Part shown: piece by piece, positions 10,798-21,449 of the stretch | How positions within the stretch are numbered: position 1 is the first letter of the stretch | Layout: each line of letters starts with the position of its first letter | Assembly: GCA_019915015.1 (NCBI GenBank) | Contig: JAHBBC010000002.1 | Location: 992,001 to 1,056,000 of the forward strand | Source of the DNA: Auriscalpium vulgare | Taxonomy: Eukaryota; Basidiomycota; Agaricomycetes; Russulales; Auriscalpiaceae | DNA: 64,000 nucleotides | Reading direction: 5' to 3' | The notes under the pieces: generated by a model | Told to the model about the DNA's origin: nothing | Seen by the model: the letters and a program-made list of their open reading frames with translations, nothing else | Database searches by the model: none | Made by a program: the position numbers and the translations under genes

Positions 10798-11140
10798 TGG
10801 GAAGACGAGACAAGAGAGGGGATGCTGCAAGCTCCTGAGGCTACGAGGAAATGACTCGAATGATACGCCACCCAGCTCCTGAGGCTCGGTAGAAACGTCC
10901 AGTACTATGTCGGAGGGTCAGCAGCGACGCCACGGGCAGACAGCGCACGATCCTACAGCGTTACGGAGGGAATGACTCGAATACGAGTGAAACACTTGGT
11001 AGATCGGCCGTCTAGTACTATGTCGGAGGGTCAGCAGTATAGACGCCACGGAGAAAAAAAAAACGCACGTTCTCAACCTGCAGTACTACGATAGTGGATG
11101 TGCACTTCATTCACCCAAGTGTAGGGAGTCGTGCGCATGC
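10798..11140 (-). repeat. Duplicated upstream module of coiled-coil copy 1
   Basis: Read on the minus strand, this segment aligns with 17885-18082 upstream of copy 2. A 19-bp block CTGCTGACCCTCCGACATA occurs twice here (10907-10925 and 11019-11037, 112 bp apart) and once at 17965-17983. Further shared blocks are CTGCCCGTGGCGTCG, CCTCGTAGCCTCAGGAGCTT and CCCTACACTTGG. The module is presumably promoter plus 5'UTR that travelled with the gene. No terminal inverted repeats or target-site duplication are obvious. Confidence 0.7.
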
Positions 11141-11346
11141 CAGTACATACTACTAGCCTGAGGTTGCCAAGAGACGCCACCGCCGACAGTCTCCGAGTCA
11201 CGCTCAAGGGGTTTGTGTAGTACGTAATCACACTGACGGCCATGCGCGGCCCGGGGCCTGGACGGGTTTCGCGGCCATCCACTATACCACTATCCATCCT
11301 TCTTTTTTATGATTATATCCACATAATCAATTCACAAGCCGAGGCC

Positions 11347-12411
11347 ATGGATCACACAAAGTCGTTGAAGCGCCGTAGAGAAGCCGATGGCCTGGAAAGA
11401 GACTTCGAGGAAGGAGTCGACACGAGCGCGGACGCAGCTCCCGAATTCACTCCAAACGACGAGTTCTGGCTGAAGGACGGCACCATCGTCCTCGTGTGCG
11501 CCGCCGTGGGCTTCCGGGTACATCAAAGCGTGTTGAGCATGCACTCGACAGTCTTCCGGGACATGTTCGAGCACAGCAGCCCGGAACGCGACGTGCATTT
11601 TGAAGAATGTGCTGTCGTGCGTCTGCAGGACTCGGCCGACGACATGCACCATCTCTTGAAGACCTTGTACTTCCGAAGGTGAGTCGGAGCCGCTCTAAGT
11701 ATGTGCAGTGAATTTGACGCGTGGCCCACGAGCAGCTACGGCCAGGACAAGAGCAAGCTCGGGCTGCCTCGCCTCACCAGCCTGCTCCGCATGGCGCGCA
11801 AGTACTTCATCGAGGAGCTGCAAGCCGAGCTCATTAAGCACCTCACCGTTCTCTTCCCCTCTACGCTTGAGAAGTACCGCTCCCCCGAGCGCGACGAGGC
11901 GGTCCCCGACGATTTCGACCCGATGCTCGGCGTCGCGATCAGCGAGGAGTTCGACGTGCCCACCATCCTCCCCGTCGCGCTCTACCTCTCCTCGCGCCTC
12001 GGGCTGCCCGCGATCCTCGACGGCGGACCCCCGCACGCGTCCGTGCCGCGCGCGATCCTGCTCTTCCGCGAGGAGCTCATGGGCCGCATCGCGGACGACG
12101 GCGAGGACGGCGACGGGCACAGCTTCTTCGCGCGCTTCCCGTGCCGCAAGTCGAGCACCTGCCCCGGCCTCAAGCAGACGGCCATGAACCTCGAGTGGCG
12201 CCGCTACCGGCGCCTCGAGATCGACATCTTCAAGATGCGCCCCGCGACGGAGGCGTGCTTCGGCGCGGACACGTGCAAGCACTGTCTGGCGACGTGGACG
12301 AAGCGCGAGATGGCGTATCAGGACGCGCTGTGGAAGAACTTGCCGTCGTGCTGCCAGCGGCCCAGCATGTATACGTGGGATGCGTTGATGGATCCAGTGA
12401 CGACGGCCTGA
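11347..12411 (+). CDS. BTB/POZ domain protein D
   Basis: Exons 11347-11678 and 11736-12411 give 335 residues. The intron is GTGAGT...GAGCAG, 57 nt, at the position seen in genes A-C. The protein starts with MDHTKSLKRRREADG, a basic patch like that of C, then a BTB domain (FWLKDGTIVLVCAAVGFRVH, VLSMHSTVFRDMF, DMHHLLKTLYFRR). The helical half (YFIEELQAELIKHLTVLFPS) is followed by a Cys-rich part (C-x4-C, CKHCLATW) resembling the tails of A and B. It is closest to C by eye. The coiled-coil gene and its repeated module separate C from D. Function of the subgroup is not known. Confidence 0.88.
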
Positions 12412-12578
12412 GTGTAACCAAGGGTTCAACGCCTCGCCTCGTATATGCGATCAAGTAGAACAAGGGCAACAAGGGCATAGACTCTCCTGCCACCCTATCC
12501 TGTAACACCATTTTCGCCGTCACACATCCACGCCGCACCCTCCGCATACATCTCTCTATTTGCATCCTCATACCATTA

Positions 12579-13748
12579 TCATTCCGCCCTCGCCTTCCCA
12601 TCCTGCCGCTGCATCTCCTCCCGCTCCCTCAAAAGATCGGCGCCCCACTCGCGCACCTCCGGGTGGCGGACGTACGATATGCTGCTGTCGAAAAACGGCT
12701 GCAACGTCAACGTGTCGTGCTCGCGCTCGTATTCCAGCGCTGTTGCAGTGTCAGCTCCAGGACGCTGCGGCTTGCCGGCAGTGCTGACCTTGGGACGCCA
12801 TCTCGAAGCGGTCGAGATCTGGGTAGAAGGATGAGCTGCGTTTTGTGTTGGCGAGAGGGTCTTCTTACCTTTGACGAAGCGAGCTTCGTCGGTGGCCTGG
12901 TCTTCGTATTCCTAGAATTTTCTCCGGCGTGTATCATTGGGTACTGTGCATCTGTACAAAGAATTCACAATAATAGAGCCTACCTGCCATAGGGCCTGTA
13001 TTCGTTTTGCCGCGGGACTGTCGTGCAGCATGTCGTGCACGAAGTTCCGCATCGCCTCCTGCGCAGACACGATCAATTTATGAGACAAACTGGCAGCTGG
13101 TAAACGCACAGCTTCAAGGCGGCGTTTCTCCGCCTTCGGTATGCCTTCGCGAGGCGCAATGTCGCCCACTGCGAGACTGAGGGTAAGCGCGTCAGTAGCA
13201 TTGATTGCATTGCACTTTCTCACCGTGCGCTTCTGCAAGATCGTGCACGACTGCAAGCATCACGCATCTCCGAGGCCGTTAGCAACCTCTGCGAGCACGG
13301 AAGACAAGAAAGAATTCGAGCGAACGCACTTTGCGATGTCCAGATGGGCATCGGACGTGCACATCGCCAGGACGGCCATGCGGTACATGTGGTCCGAGAT
13401 GCTGGCAGCGAGCACCTAAGCATAGACGAGCGAAAGCCGAGAAGGACAGAGCACACCTCTCGGGGTTGGGAATCTGCCAGTGGGTTCGGGAGACCAGGTC
13501 AGCAATATTCCGGCGAGACGAAGGGCGGAGTCACATTGTTGTCTACCCATCCGGTGCGCTTTTGCGTCTGAAAATGCCCCAGGCCGATTCAGAGATAAGT
13601 TTGCGAGGTGAAGGCGCGCGAGAAACCTTGCCTTCAGCTTCTCTAGAATGTGGAAGAAAGCGAGTCTGTCGGTGGACGCGTCGCCGGAAGATCGGTACAG
13701 CGGAGGGAAGGCACGCTTGCTCTGTGAACTGGGACTGTCAGAAGACAT
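12579..13748 (-). CDS. HD-domain 5'-deoxynucleotidase (HDDC2/YfbR-like)
   Basis: Predicted metal-dependent phosphohydrolase removing the 5'-phosphate from deoxynucleoside monophosphates, like human HDDC2 and bacterial YfbR. After splicing, the HD signature is complete: [23 protein letters not shown] (first His), CVMLAVVHDLAEAHVGDIAP (His-Asp), KDLDRFEM (Asp), and a C-terminal FFDSSI...HPEV. Exon 1 (13748-13632) encodes 39 residues and ends at a GC donor (AAG|GCAAGG; acceptor TTTTCAG, intron 13631-13568). Exon 2 is 33 nt (13567-13535) and exon 3 only 17 nt (13473-13457, IPNPES). Further exons follow GT-AG rules: AKCVMLAVVHD needs an intron with branch TTGCTAACG, and HVGDIAP needs acceptor TCTCGCAG. 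Stop at 12579. The model restores the full-length family, so I am confident despite the fragmented exons. Confidence 0.92.
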
Positions 13749-13945
13749 GGCAGTATACCTACGGGTTCGAAGTGATACTCGGGACAAAGCGCGAGTAGAG
13801 CGAGCGAAGCTTGAGCGCAGCGGACAGACCATGATTCTGACTCAGCCGCTCCTGCGCCCGCACACTGTTCATACGACGAGATACAGGTATATGATTATGA
13901 ATACATGGAAAATATGATACATCGTACGGCCCGTCAAGCTTCCGG

Positions 13946-14873
13946 TCAAGCCTTTGCAGCCGCCGACACTGCCGCCCGCCTCCTCTTATTCCCTCTGCGA
14001 ATCTCGCCCAGATCGCTCTCGATCTCGGTCTCCTTGCACGCCGCCAGCCCTGCGCCGCTTTTCCCGAGACCGCCCACGGCCTGCACCTGGAAGCCGCCGC
14101 CCTTCGCGCGGCGGCGGCCGGTCGCACCGGTCGCGCCGCCCGCGGTGGTGGCAGGGGCGGAGGTCGCGGTGAGCGGGAGCGGGAAGGGCGACGGGAGCTC
14201 GTCGACGGCGAGCGAATGCGGGTTCGTGATCGGGCCGGACACAACGGGCCCCGCGACGCCGTTTTGGGCGCCGTGCGCGGAGAGCGGCGTCGGCGGCGGG
14301 GACGTGCCGAGCTTGTTGCGCAGCTTGCGGGTGATGTGCGGGCGCGACTGGGCGTCGAGGGACGCGTCTGCGGGGGCGGCGTGAGCAGTGTCTTTACCGG
14401 GGCGGAAGGGGTGCGTACCACTGACGGTGCCCTCGCCGTCCTTCTCGTCGCGCGCGCGCCGGCGCCGCTCCTCGATGCCTTCGAGCAGCCGCTCGCGGAT
14501 GCGGTCACGGCCGCGCTTCCACTCCTCCTCGACGCGCTCACGCTCGGTCTCGTAGGCGGCATCCGCACTGTCGAGCGCGTTGCGCTCCTCGACCGCGAGT
14601 TGGGCGAGGAGTGCGGAGCGCTCGATGGACAGCGGGTAGAGTCTGAGGGAGAAGGCGGAAAGTGCTTCTGGGCGCGCGGCGAGCTGCATAGACATGCTGT
14701 GGAGGGTAGCGATGGCTTCGGTGTAGTGGCGGCCACCGTGCAGACGTTTGGGAGGTGAGTTCACGCGGTCCAGGAGCAGGTGAGGGGGCTCACTCGTCGC
14801 GCCTGTCATTCATCTCCTTGCCCAGTCGGCCGGCCACCTCCCTGCGCCTGCGGTCCTTCTTTCCTTCGTCCAT
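13946..14873 (-). CDS. SDS3: SDS3/BRMS1-like subunit of an Rpd3-type histone deacetylase complex
   Basis: Sds3-family proteins scaffold the Sin3-Rpd3 large deacetylase complex through a long helix. The main exon codes for RPEALSAFSLRLYPLSIERS, LLAQLAVEERNALDSADAAY, then ETERERVEEEWKRGRDRIRE and RLLEGIEERRRRARDE, the characteristic charged helix. A Gly/Pro/Ala-rich tail follows, ending in a basic RRGNKRRRAAVSAAAKA. The N-terminal piece starting at 14873 (MDEGKKDRRRREVAGRLGKE) fits the family start and ends in a GTGAGC donor. The exact acceptor is unclear. CACAG near 14700 keeps frame but removes the family-like YTEAIATLHS block, which has no AG upstream of it. A shorter model starting at the ATG at 14809 is also possible. 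The gene is divergent from TEF1. Confidence 0.75.
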
Positions 14874-15744
14874 GGGGCCACCTGGATGAGCTGTGAGCTG
14901 TGCACGATTCTGAGAGCGTAGCACGGACCGTGCGGGCGTGAGCTTGGGCCTGGCATCATGGAAGGATGGACGTGGTGTGGTTGGTGAAAACCCATGCCGA
15001 TGTCGAGGCCGTTGTGCATGTCTGCCGCACGGGCTTTGTGGGCGGATGCGTAGGGTAGGGCGAACATGCCTGGCTGGGGTGGCATAACTAACGTAGAGCC
15101 AACGATGAAGGTGTTGCCAAAGCCAAGGATGAACGGTGTTGCCAAAGCACACAGCCGCCCGCCATGCGCCAGCGGCCCCCACGGTGGGAAGCCTCGCCGG
15201 TGTCGTCGCCGTCCCGGCGTCGGGTGTCTCTGCACGACGGTTGCCTGCTCGGCGACGCAAACGATTGCCTTCCCCTCGACTCTACGCAGCTCCAGGCAAG
15301 TCGAGGACTTTCTGCTCACAACCAGCGTCGAGGTGCCCTAGTGCACTGATGCTGATGATCCGGCGACCCGGCGGGGCCGGCCGGGGTGCGGAGTCAGTGG
15401 ATTATCGGATCCTGTGAAATCGATCAGTAAAAATTTCTGGCGCCGCGCGTATATCTACGCCCAATCTCTGTTGGCCGTTCCGTTGACCCTCCCCCCCGAC
15501 CCTCACGATCTTACGGTCTCCTCCCCACCTTTTTACTTCCATTCCCTGATCTCTAGTGAGTACTCGTCGTCCTGGCTCTCCTGGGGTCGTCTGGGCGTCT
15601 TCCAGGGTCTCTGTTGTCGGTGGATTCAGCGCCGTGCGATAAGATGGAGATCATGGCACTGCTCGCCTAGATGTTCCCCTCGTCTTCACCGTCTGCTCTC
15701 CGTCGCGCAGTTTTCTGACCCGCTCAACCTCTTAGAAACCAAAA
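14874..15744. promoter_or_regulatory. Divergent SDS3/TEF1 promoter region
   Basis: About 870 bp separate the start of the SDS3-like gene from the ATG of TEF1. The TEF1-proximal 300 bp are pyrimidine-rich, as in strongly expressed fungal genes. A GTGAGT donor at about 15555 and a CTTAG acceptor near 15735 could delimit a 5'UTR intron, a common arrangement for fungal EF-1 alpha genes. This last point is inference. Confidence 0.5.
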
Positions 15745-17520
<1,776 letters not shown>

Positions 17521-17884
17521 ACATAGATGCCACGCATTCCTTTCTCTCATCTGTGTCACGACTCTGCATCTGCTCTTCTTCTCTCCTTGTGTCACGTCTG
17601 CTCTCGGTAGTACTCATACCTCGCATCATTGTTTGTCTGTCTTACCACTTCTGTATGCACCATTACGACGAGTAACGACGCAGGGTCATGTCAGTGGGCC
17701 TCTATGTCGTGTATCCATAGCTTGCGGTGTTGTCGTATACTTACGATTAGGCGGATGAATGATATTGGCGTTGTTGTATATTGGAATGGCAGCGCCTTGT
17801 GGAGACTTCAGCTGAGCTCGAGCGCGCTTGCAGAGACCGGCCCCGTGGTCTGGGCGTACACATCTCTCACAACCTACCCCGACC
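17521..17884. other. 3' flank of TEF1
   Basis: Pyrimidine-rich terminator/3'UTR sequence of TEF1 followed by unassigned DNA up to the duplicated module. No coding region is supported. Confidence 0.5.
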
Positions 17885-18082
17885 TACGCATGCGCCAGTC
17901 GCCCTACACTTGGATGAATTGAAGTGTACGCTGTAGCATCGTGCGTTGTCTGCCCGTGGCGTCGCTGCTGACCCTCCGACATATACTGGACGCATCTACC
18001 AAGCCTCACGACACTTGTACTCTCGAGTCCGAATTTCCTCGTAGCCTCAGGAGCTTCGTCTCGTCCATCTTCCATCTTCTCA
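17885..18082 (+). repeat. Duplicated upstream module of coiled-coil copy 2
   Basis: Aligns over most of its length with the reverse strand of 10798-11140. Shared blocks include CCCTACACTTGG with TGAAT, CGTTGTCTGCCCGTGGCGTC, the 19-bp CTGCTGACCCTCCGACATA (17965-17983) and TTCCTCGTAGCCTCAGGAGC. It stops being repeat-like where the copy-2 frame begins at 18083. Confidence 0.72.
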
Positions 18083-18450
18083 ATGGACGCTCATCCCCCT
18101 GGAAAGCCTACGCCAGCGTCAACGGGCCCCGTTCGAATCCCGCGGGAGGGTTCGCCATCAAGTCCCTGGCCGGCCAGCACAAGGCGGAGTCACCGTCTGA
18201 ACGATCTGAACGACCTGCACAAGAAGGAGCTCGAGCGACTGACCGACATGCACAAGAAGGAGCTCGAGTGACTGGTCGACCTGCACAAGGCGGAGGTCGC
18301 GAGCCTACTGGCGTTGCGGCGTGCGGAGCTCGTTGCGACGATTGCCGACCAGCGGGCGACGGCTGCGGTCTTGGGCGCGATCGTTGGGACGAGCGCCCTC
18401 GTAGCGAGCGCCTCGAGCTGGAGGTGTCCGACCTCCAGCATCGTCTGTAG
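18083..18450 (+). pseudogene. Coiled-coil family copy 2, disrupted
   Basis: Begins MDAHPPGKPTPAS, as copy 1 does, with a short Pro/Ser region and then the helix NDLHKKELERLTDMHKKELE. An in-frame TGA follows at 18269. The preceding 33-nt repeat unit has CGA at the same position, so a single C-to-T change explains the stop. The frame then continues LVDLHKAEVASLLALRRAEL. By about 18400 the family-like ending (ERLELEVSDLQHRL, stop 18448-18450) is in another frame, which implies one small indel. A functional truncated 62-residue product cannot be excluded. The 33-nt tandem repeat encodes an 11-residue period in the helix. Confidence 0.65.
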
Positions 18451-18808
18451 GATTGTAGCTCACGTTTCCAACGTCATGACACGACTCGGACTCCTTTCCT
18501 TGCCACTGTAGCCGTCCGCATTCTTTACACACGCTGCCTACGTGTCCTCGGTCTCTCAGCATTGCCATCTCTCTGCCCCCGCACAGGTGGTCGAACAATC
18601 GTCTCGACTTTCACGTTCACGCTCCACAATCACGTTCACACCTCTAACGGCCTCTTATGCTGGACTGGATGGATTACTCTCGAGTCTCGTTGAAGATTAC
18701 CAAGATACCGCCGCTCGGCGTGTCGCATTGGGAGAAGGCGGATTCACACGGTATGGGCCACTAGGATGACTACTACTTGCTAGTGGCCAATGCCATTGCG
18801 CAACCATC
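18451..18808. other. 3' flank of coiled-coil copy 2
   Basis: A CACGTTCACACC-type tract around 18610-18650 resembles the 3' flank of copy 3 (around 21245-21310), so the duplicated segment probably includes 3' sequence. No gene is seen. Confidence 0.45.
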
Positions 18809-20123
18809 ATGTCCCCCTCTCCCAGTCACATCTGGTTTGTACTTCTCGAAGACACAGGCGTGTACCTTGATATACCGCTGTCTGTGCTCAAGATCCTCTG
18901 CAAGTACCCGGCCAAATATCTGCGGTGGCTCGCGTGGGCGATCCTGCACGTCGACGGCAGCCTGCAATATGGCGAGAAAACCGTCAGCGACGAAGACGAA
19001 ATCATCGCTGGACGTATCTACGTGTTCCGGGCCGTGAAATGATGGTGAGCGCTGGCGCAACCACTTCGCAGCGCGTAATGACTCACTGTCCAGATGACGG
19101 GATCGTCCTTGCGCAAGAGTTCCATGGGAAGCCCGAGTCGGATAATCTGAGTCACACGTCCGACGACCCCAACAACCCTTTCTGCATAGCGCTCAAGAAG
19201 CGTGATGTTGTGTGTTCACTAGGTGCCCCAGTCAAGCTGTGCCCATTGTTGATCTTGAGCGCGGCGATCAATGGGTACGAAACGATCGCCCTCCAACATC
19301 CTGAACTTTGCTGATGACTGTCGTCAGTGGCTTGATGCTGTCATTCAGGCTATCATGGCAACGAAGCAGCGCCACGGTGAAGATGTTCACAGCGTGGGCC
19401 TCGATGACCCGCGCAACGGTATGCTGCTCGACCGCAACCTGCGTGGGGTGCTGGACTTACGGTTAGCGGCGATAGTTGTGGTCAGTCTGTTCTACGCGTC
19501 ACACGTCTAGTCATTCTGAGCCCGTCGTGCAGACTCCGAACCACGTTCTCGACATGGCCGACATTCCCGACGGCGAAGATCGACCGCTCAACGTAGACTC
19601 AGTCATGTGGAGAAGCAAGGTCTATTTTCCCGACGACGTCCGCTACACCATCCAAATGCTAGCCCCATTGAAAACCGGCGTCCCACACAACGGGCGCGCT
19701 GCATTCGTGCCAGACTCGGGAGTGCCTCTCCCGAGTCCCCTCCTACTCGAGTTCGCCTAGGGGCTCACCGCGCTCCGCTTGTGGGGCCATGGCGCTCAGC
19801 TTCCCATCGAAAACCCAAAGTACCGATTCGTCCCATTAACGCCTGAGCTGGCGGACGGTGGCTCTGCCCTCGGGAAGCGGCCGCGATCAGAGGACGACCC
19901 TTCCGGGTGCTCCCCCGAATCTCCTGTGAAGCATCGTCGCCTTACGGAGGACAGCTGTCGGTCTGTAGTCGAGACCTACGGTGTGGGCAGGCCGGAGTAC
20001 CAGCTTCGCATTGCAAAGGTGAAGCAAGACAGAGTGACCGTCTGGGCTAGTGAGATTGTCCCCCACACGACTCGTGGGACGGAGAGCTATGAGTCTGACG
20101 AAGGCTCCGACACTAGGGTCTAA
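18809..20123 (+). pseudogene. Decayed HNH-nuclease-family gene
   Basis: The pieces match the agaricomycete HNH-nuclease-domain protein family in order. The N-terminal part has VYLDIPLSVLKILCKYPAKY and LRWLAWAILHVDGSL. Then comes the HNH core, PFCIALKKRDVVC and an AH(I/V)-like block, with RSPSNILNFADDCR. DDPRNGMLLDRNL and TPNHVLDMADIPDG follow. The C-terminal part ends in a basic KRPRSED stretch and a stop at 20123. The reading is broken by an in-frame TGA at about 19042 just before a GTGAGC donor, by two frame changes through the HNH core around 19235-19270, and by an in-frame TAG at 19758-19760 inside otherwise continuous sequence. It is therefore very probably dead. It sits between copies 2 and 3 of the coiled-coil family. 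The biological role of intact relatives is not established. Confidence 0.65.
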
Positions 20124-20427
20124 TCACGCATGTATACATAGCGGACCGTACTGTACGGCTCATCGAGTTGATGTTCAGCGCCGTGTTGAAGCTAGGCTGA
20201 AGCTGAAGCTTGGAGCTTGAAGCTCGACGGCGCTCGTTGCGCAATGCGGAGCTGGGCGCTTGGCCGCAGCCTCGGGTAAAGTCACTTTGCCTGGTGTAAG
20301 CCAGCTCATCGAGAGGACAGGAATGTACTGCTGATGCGATACCCAGGGCGACAGCCGTCCGGCGGCTGCTTACATGAAGTTATGCGCGAGGAGAGAACGG
20401 GTTGGATGCGTTAGTACTTGCCACATC

Positions 20428-21119
20428 ATGGATGGCCATCCCGTCCAACCCGCCAGGAAAGCTATAAAATCCACGTCGACAGAGCGCATTGCCCTCCAGC
20501 GACTTGCGCCCCATCTCTTCCACCCCCGCTTCCCATCTCACCACCGAAGACCATCCTCGCGCCATAACACTCCATCGCCCCTAGGCATCACCCTGGCGTC
20601 TCACTCGGAGGTTCGTTTTCCTGCTCGCCCGTCTGGGCACCCGTGCGCGTCCTCTGACATGTAGAGTCCCACAGCACTCGGAGGCGAACGCCGTGTCCAT
20701 GCCGTGCGCAGGGCATCCTTCCGCCGCACCCACGGTTCCATTGGAGGTTGCGTTCTCCCGCTTGCCCGTCTGCGTGCACCTCTGACCTAGAGTGTCAGGG
20801 TCCACCTCCCGGGCCCGCCTCCGATGACATTTCTATGGCCAGCCCAACATCGGCTGGAAGTCTCGCACTCCAGCGCCTCGAGAGTTCGCATGCGAAGACC
20901 GTCGGCCTCCTCGAAAGCAGTGTAGCCGATTTGAAGGCCTCCCTGAAGGCCTCGCAGGACTCCCTGTCCGCCTCGCAGGCCTCCCTGTCCGCCTCGCAGG
21001 CCGAGTTTGTGGCAGCACTGCAGGCCTCGTACGACCAGACCGTCAGGGGATTGCAGGCGACTGTAGCCGTCCTCGAGGCCCGTTGCGCGACACTCGAGCA
21101 CCAGTTACGTGATCTCTAG
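20428..21119 (+). CDS. Coiled-coil family copy 3 (split, status uncertain)
   Basis: The first part (20428-20664) starts MDGHP, then has ERIALQRLAPHLFHPRFPSH, matching LALQKLAPHVFPSH of copy 1, and runs to a TAG at 20662. The second part, ending at 21119, encodes SAGSLALQRLESSHAKTV and a long helix (SSVADLKASLKASQDSLSAS, then ATVAVLEARCATLEHQLRDL) like the ends of copies 1 and 2. The two parts must be joined by an intron or are separated by damage. Between them lies an imperfect internal duplication (about 20600-20670 and 20735-20795). The helix contains two adjacent 21-nt repeats encoding SLSASQA. Either a two-exon gene or a pseudogene; I cannot decide from sequence. Confidence 0.45.
20600..20795 (+). 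repeat. Imperfect internal duplication in copy 3
   Basis: CACTCGGAGGTTCGTTTTCC followed by TGCTCGCCCGTCTGGGCACC (near 20602-20641) recurs as CCATTGGAGGTTGCGTTCTC followed by CCGCTTGCCCGTCTGCGTGC (near 20729-20776). Each is followed by CTCTGAC and TAGAGT. The second unit lies about 130 bp after the first. Confidence 0.55.
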
Positions 21120-21449
21120 TCCCACAAGTTTATGTACGATTCGAACGGACGACTCCTTCTACTACCATCAAGTACAGTACATACGACACGTATATTCTCC
21201 ACGCTCCGGCCTGTACCTTTTCATCTGTGTATCAATTCACTATCTTATCTCGAACAGCATGATCGACTCGTTTCGCGCCCCACATCAACGCTCACGTTCA
21301 CACCGACTGTAAGGCCTGCGCACGCCTCTCGGCAATGGCAGTTCTACTGCAACAACAGCGAAGAAACGGAGGCAATAGATATGCGACGAGCAAGCGACAA
21401 AAGTGATCTAAGTCTATTGATACAGTGCGTTATTCGTAGAGTCGTGATA
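21120..21449. other. Spacer between coiled-coil copy 3 and ACC1
   Basis: AT-richer 3' flank shared by the convergent ends of copy 3 and ACC1. Its CTCACGTTCACACCG tract resembles the flank of copy 2. No gene. Confidence 0.45.

Noticed and set aside
10798..11140. Transposable element ends around the coiled-coil module
   Set aside because: Looked for terminal inverted repeats and target-site duplications at the edges of homology at 10.8-11.1 kb and 17.9 kb. None is clear, so I call it only a duplicated module.
18125..18145. GTTCGAATCC resembling a tRNA B box
   Set aside because: No matching A box or foldable acceptor stem upstream. The string lies inside the coding part of coiled-coil copy 2.
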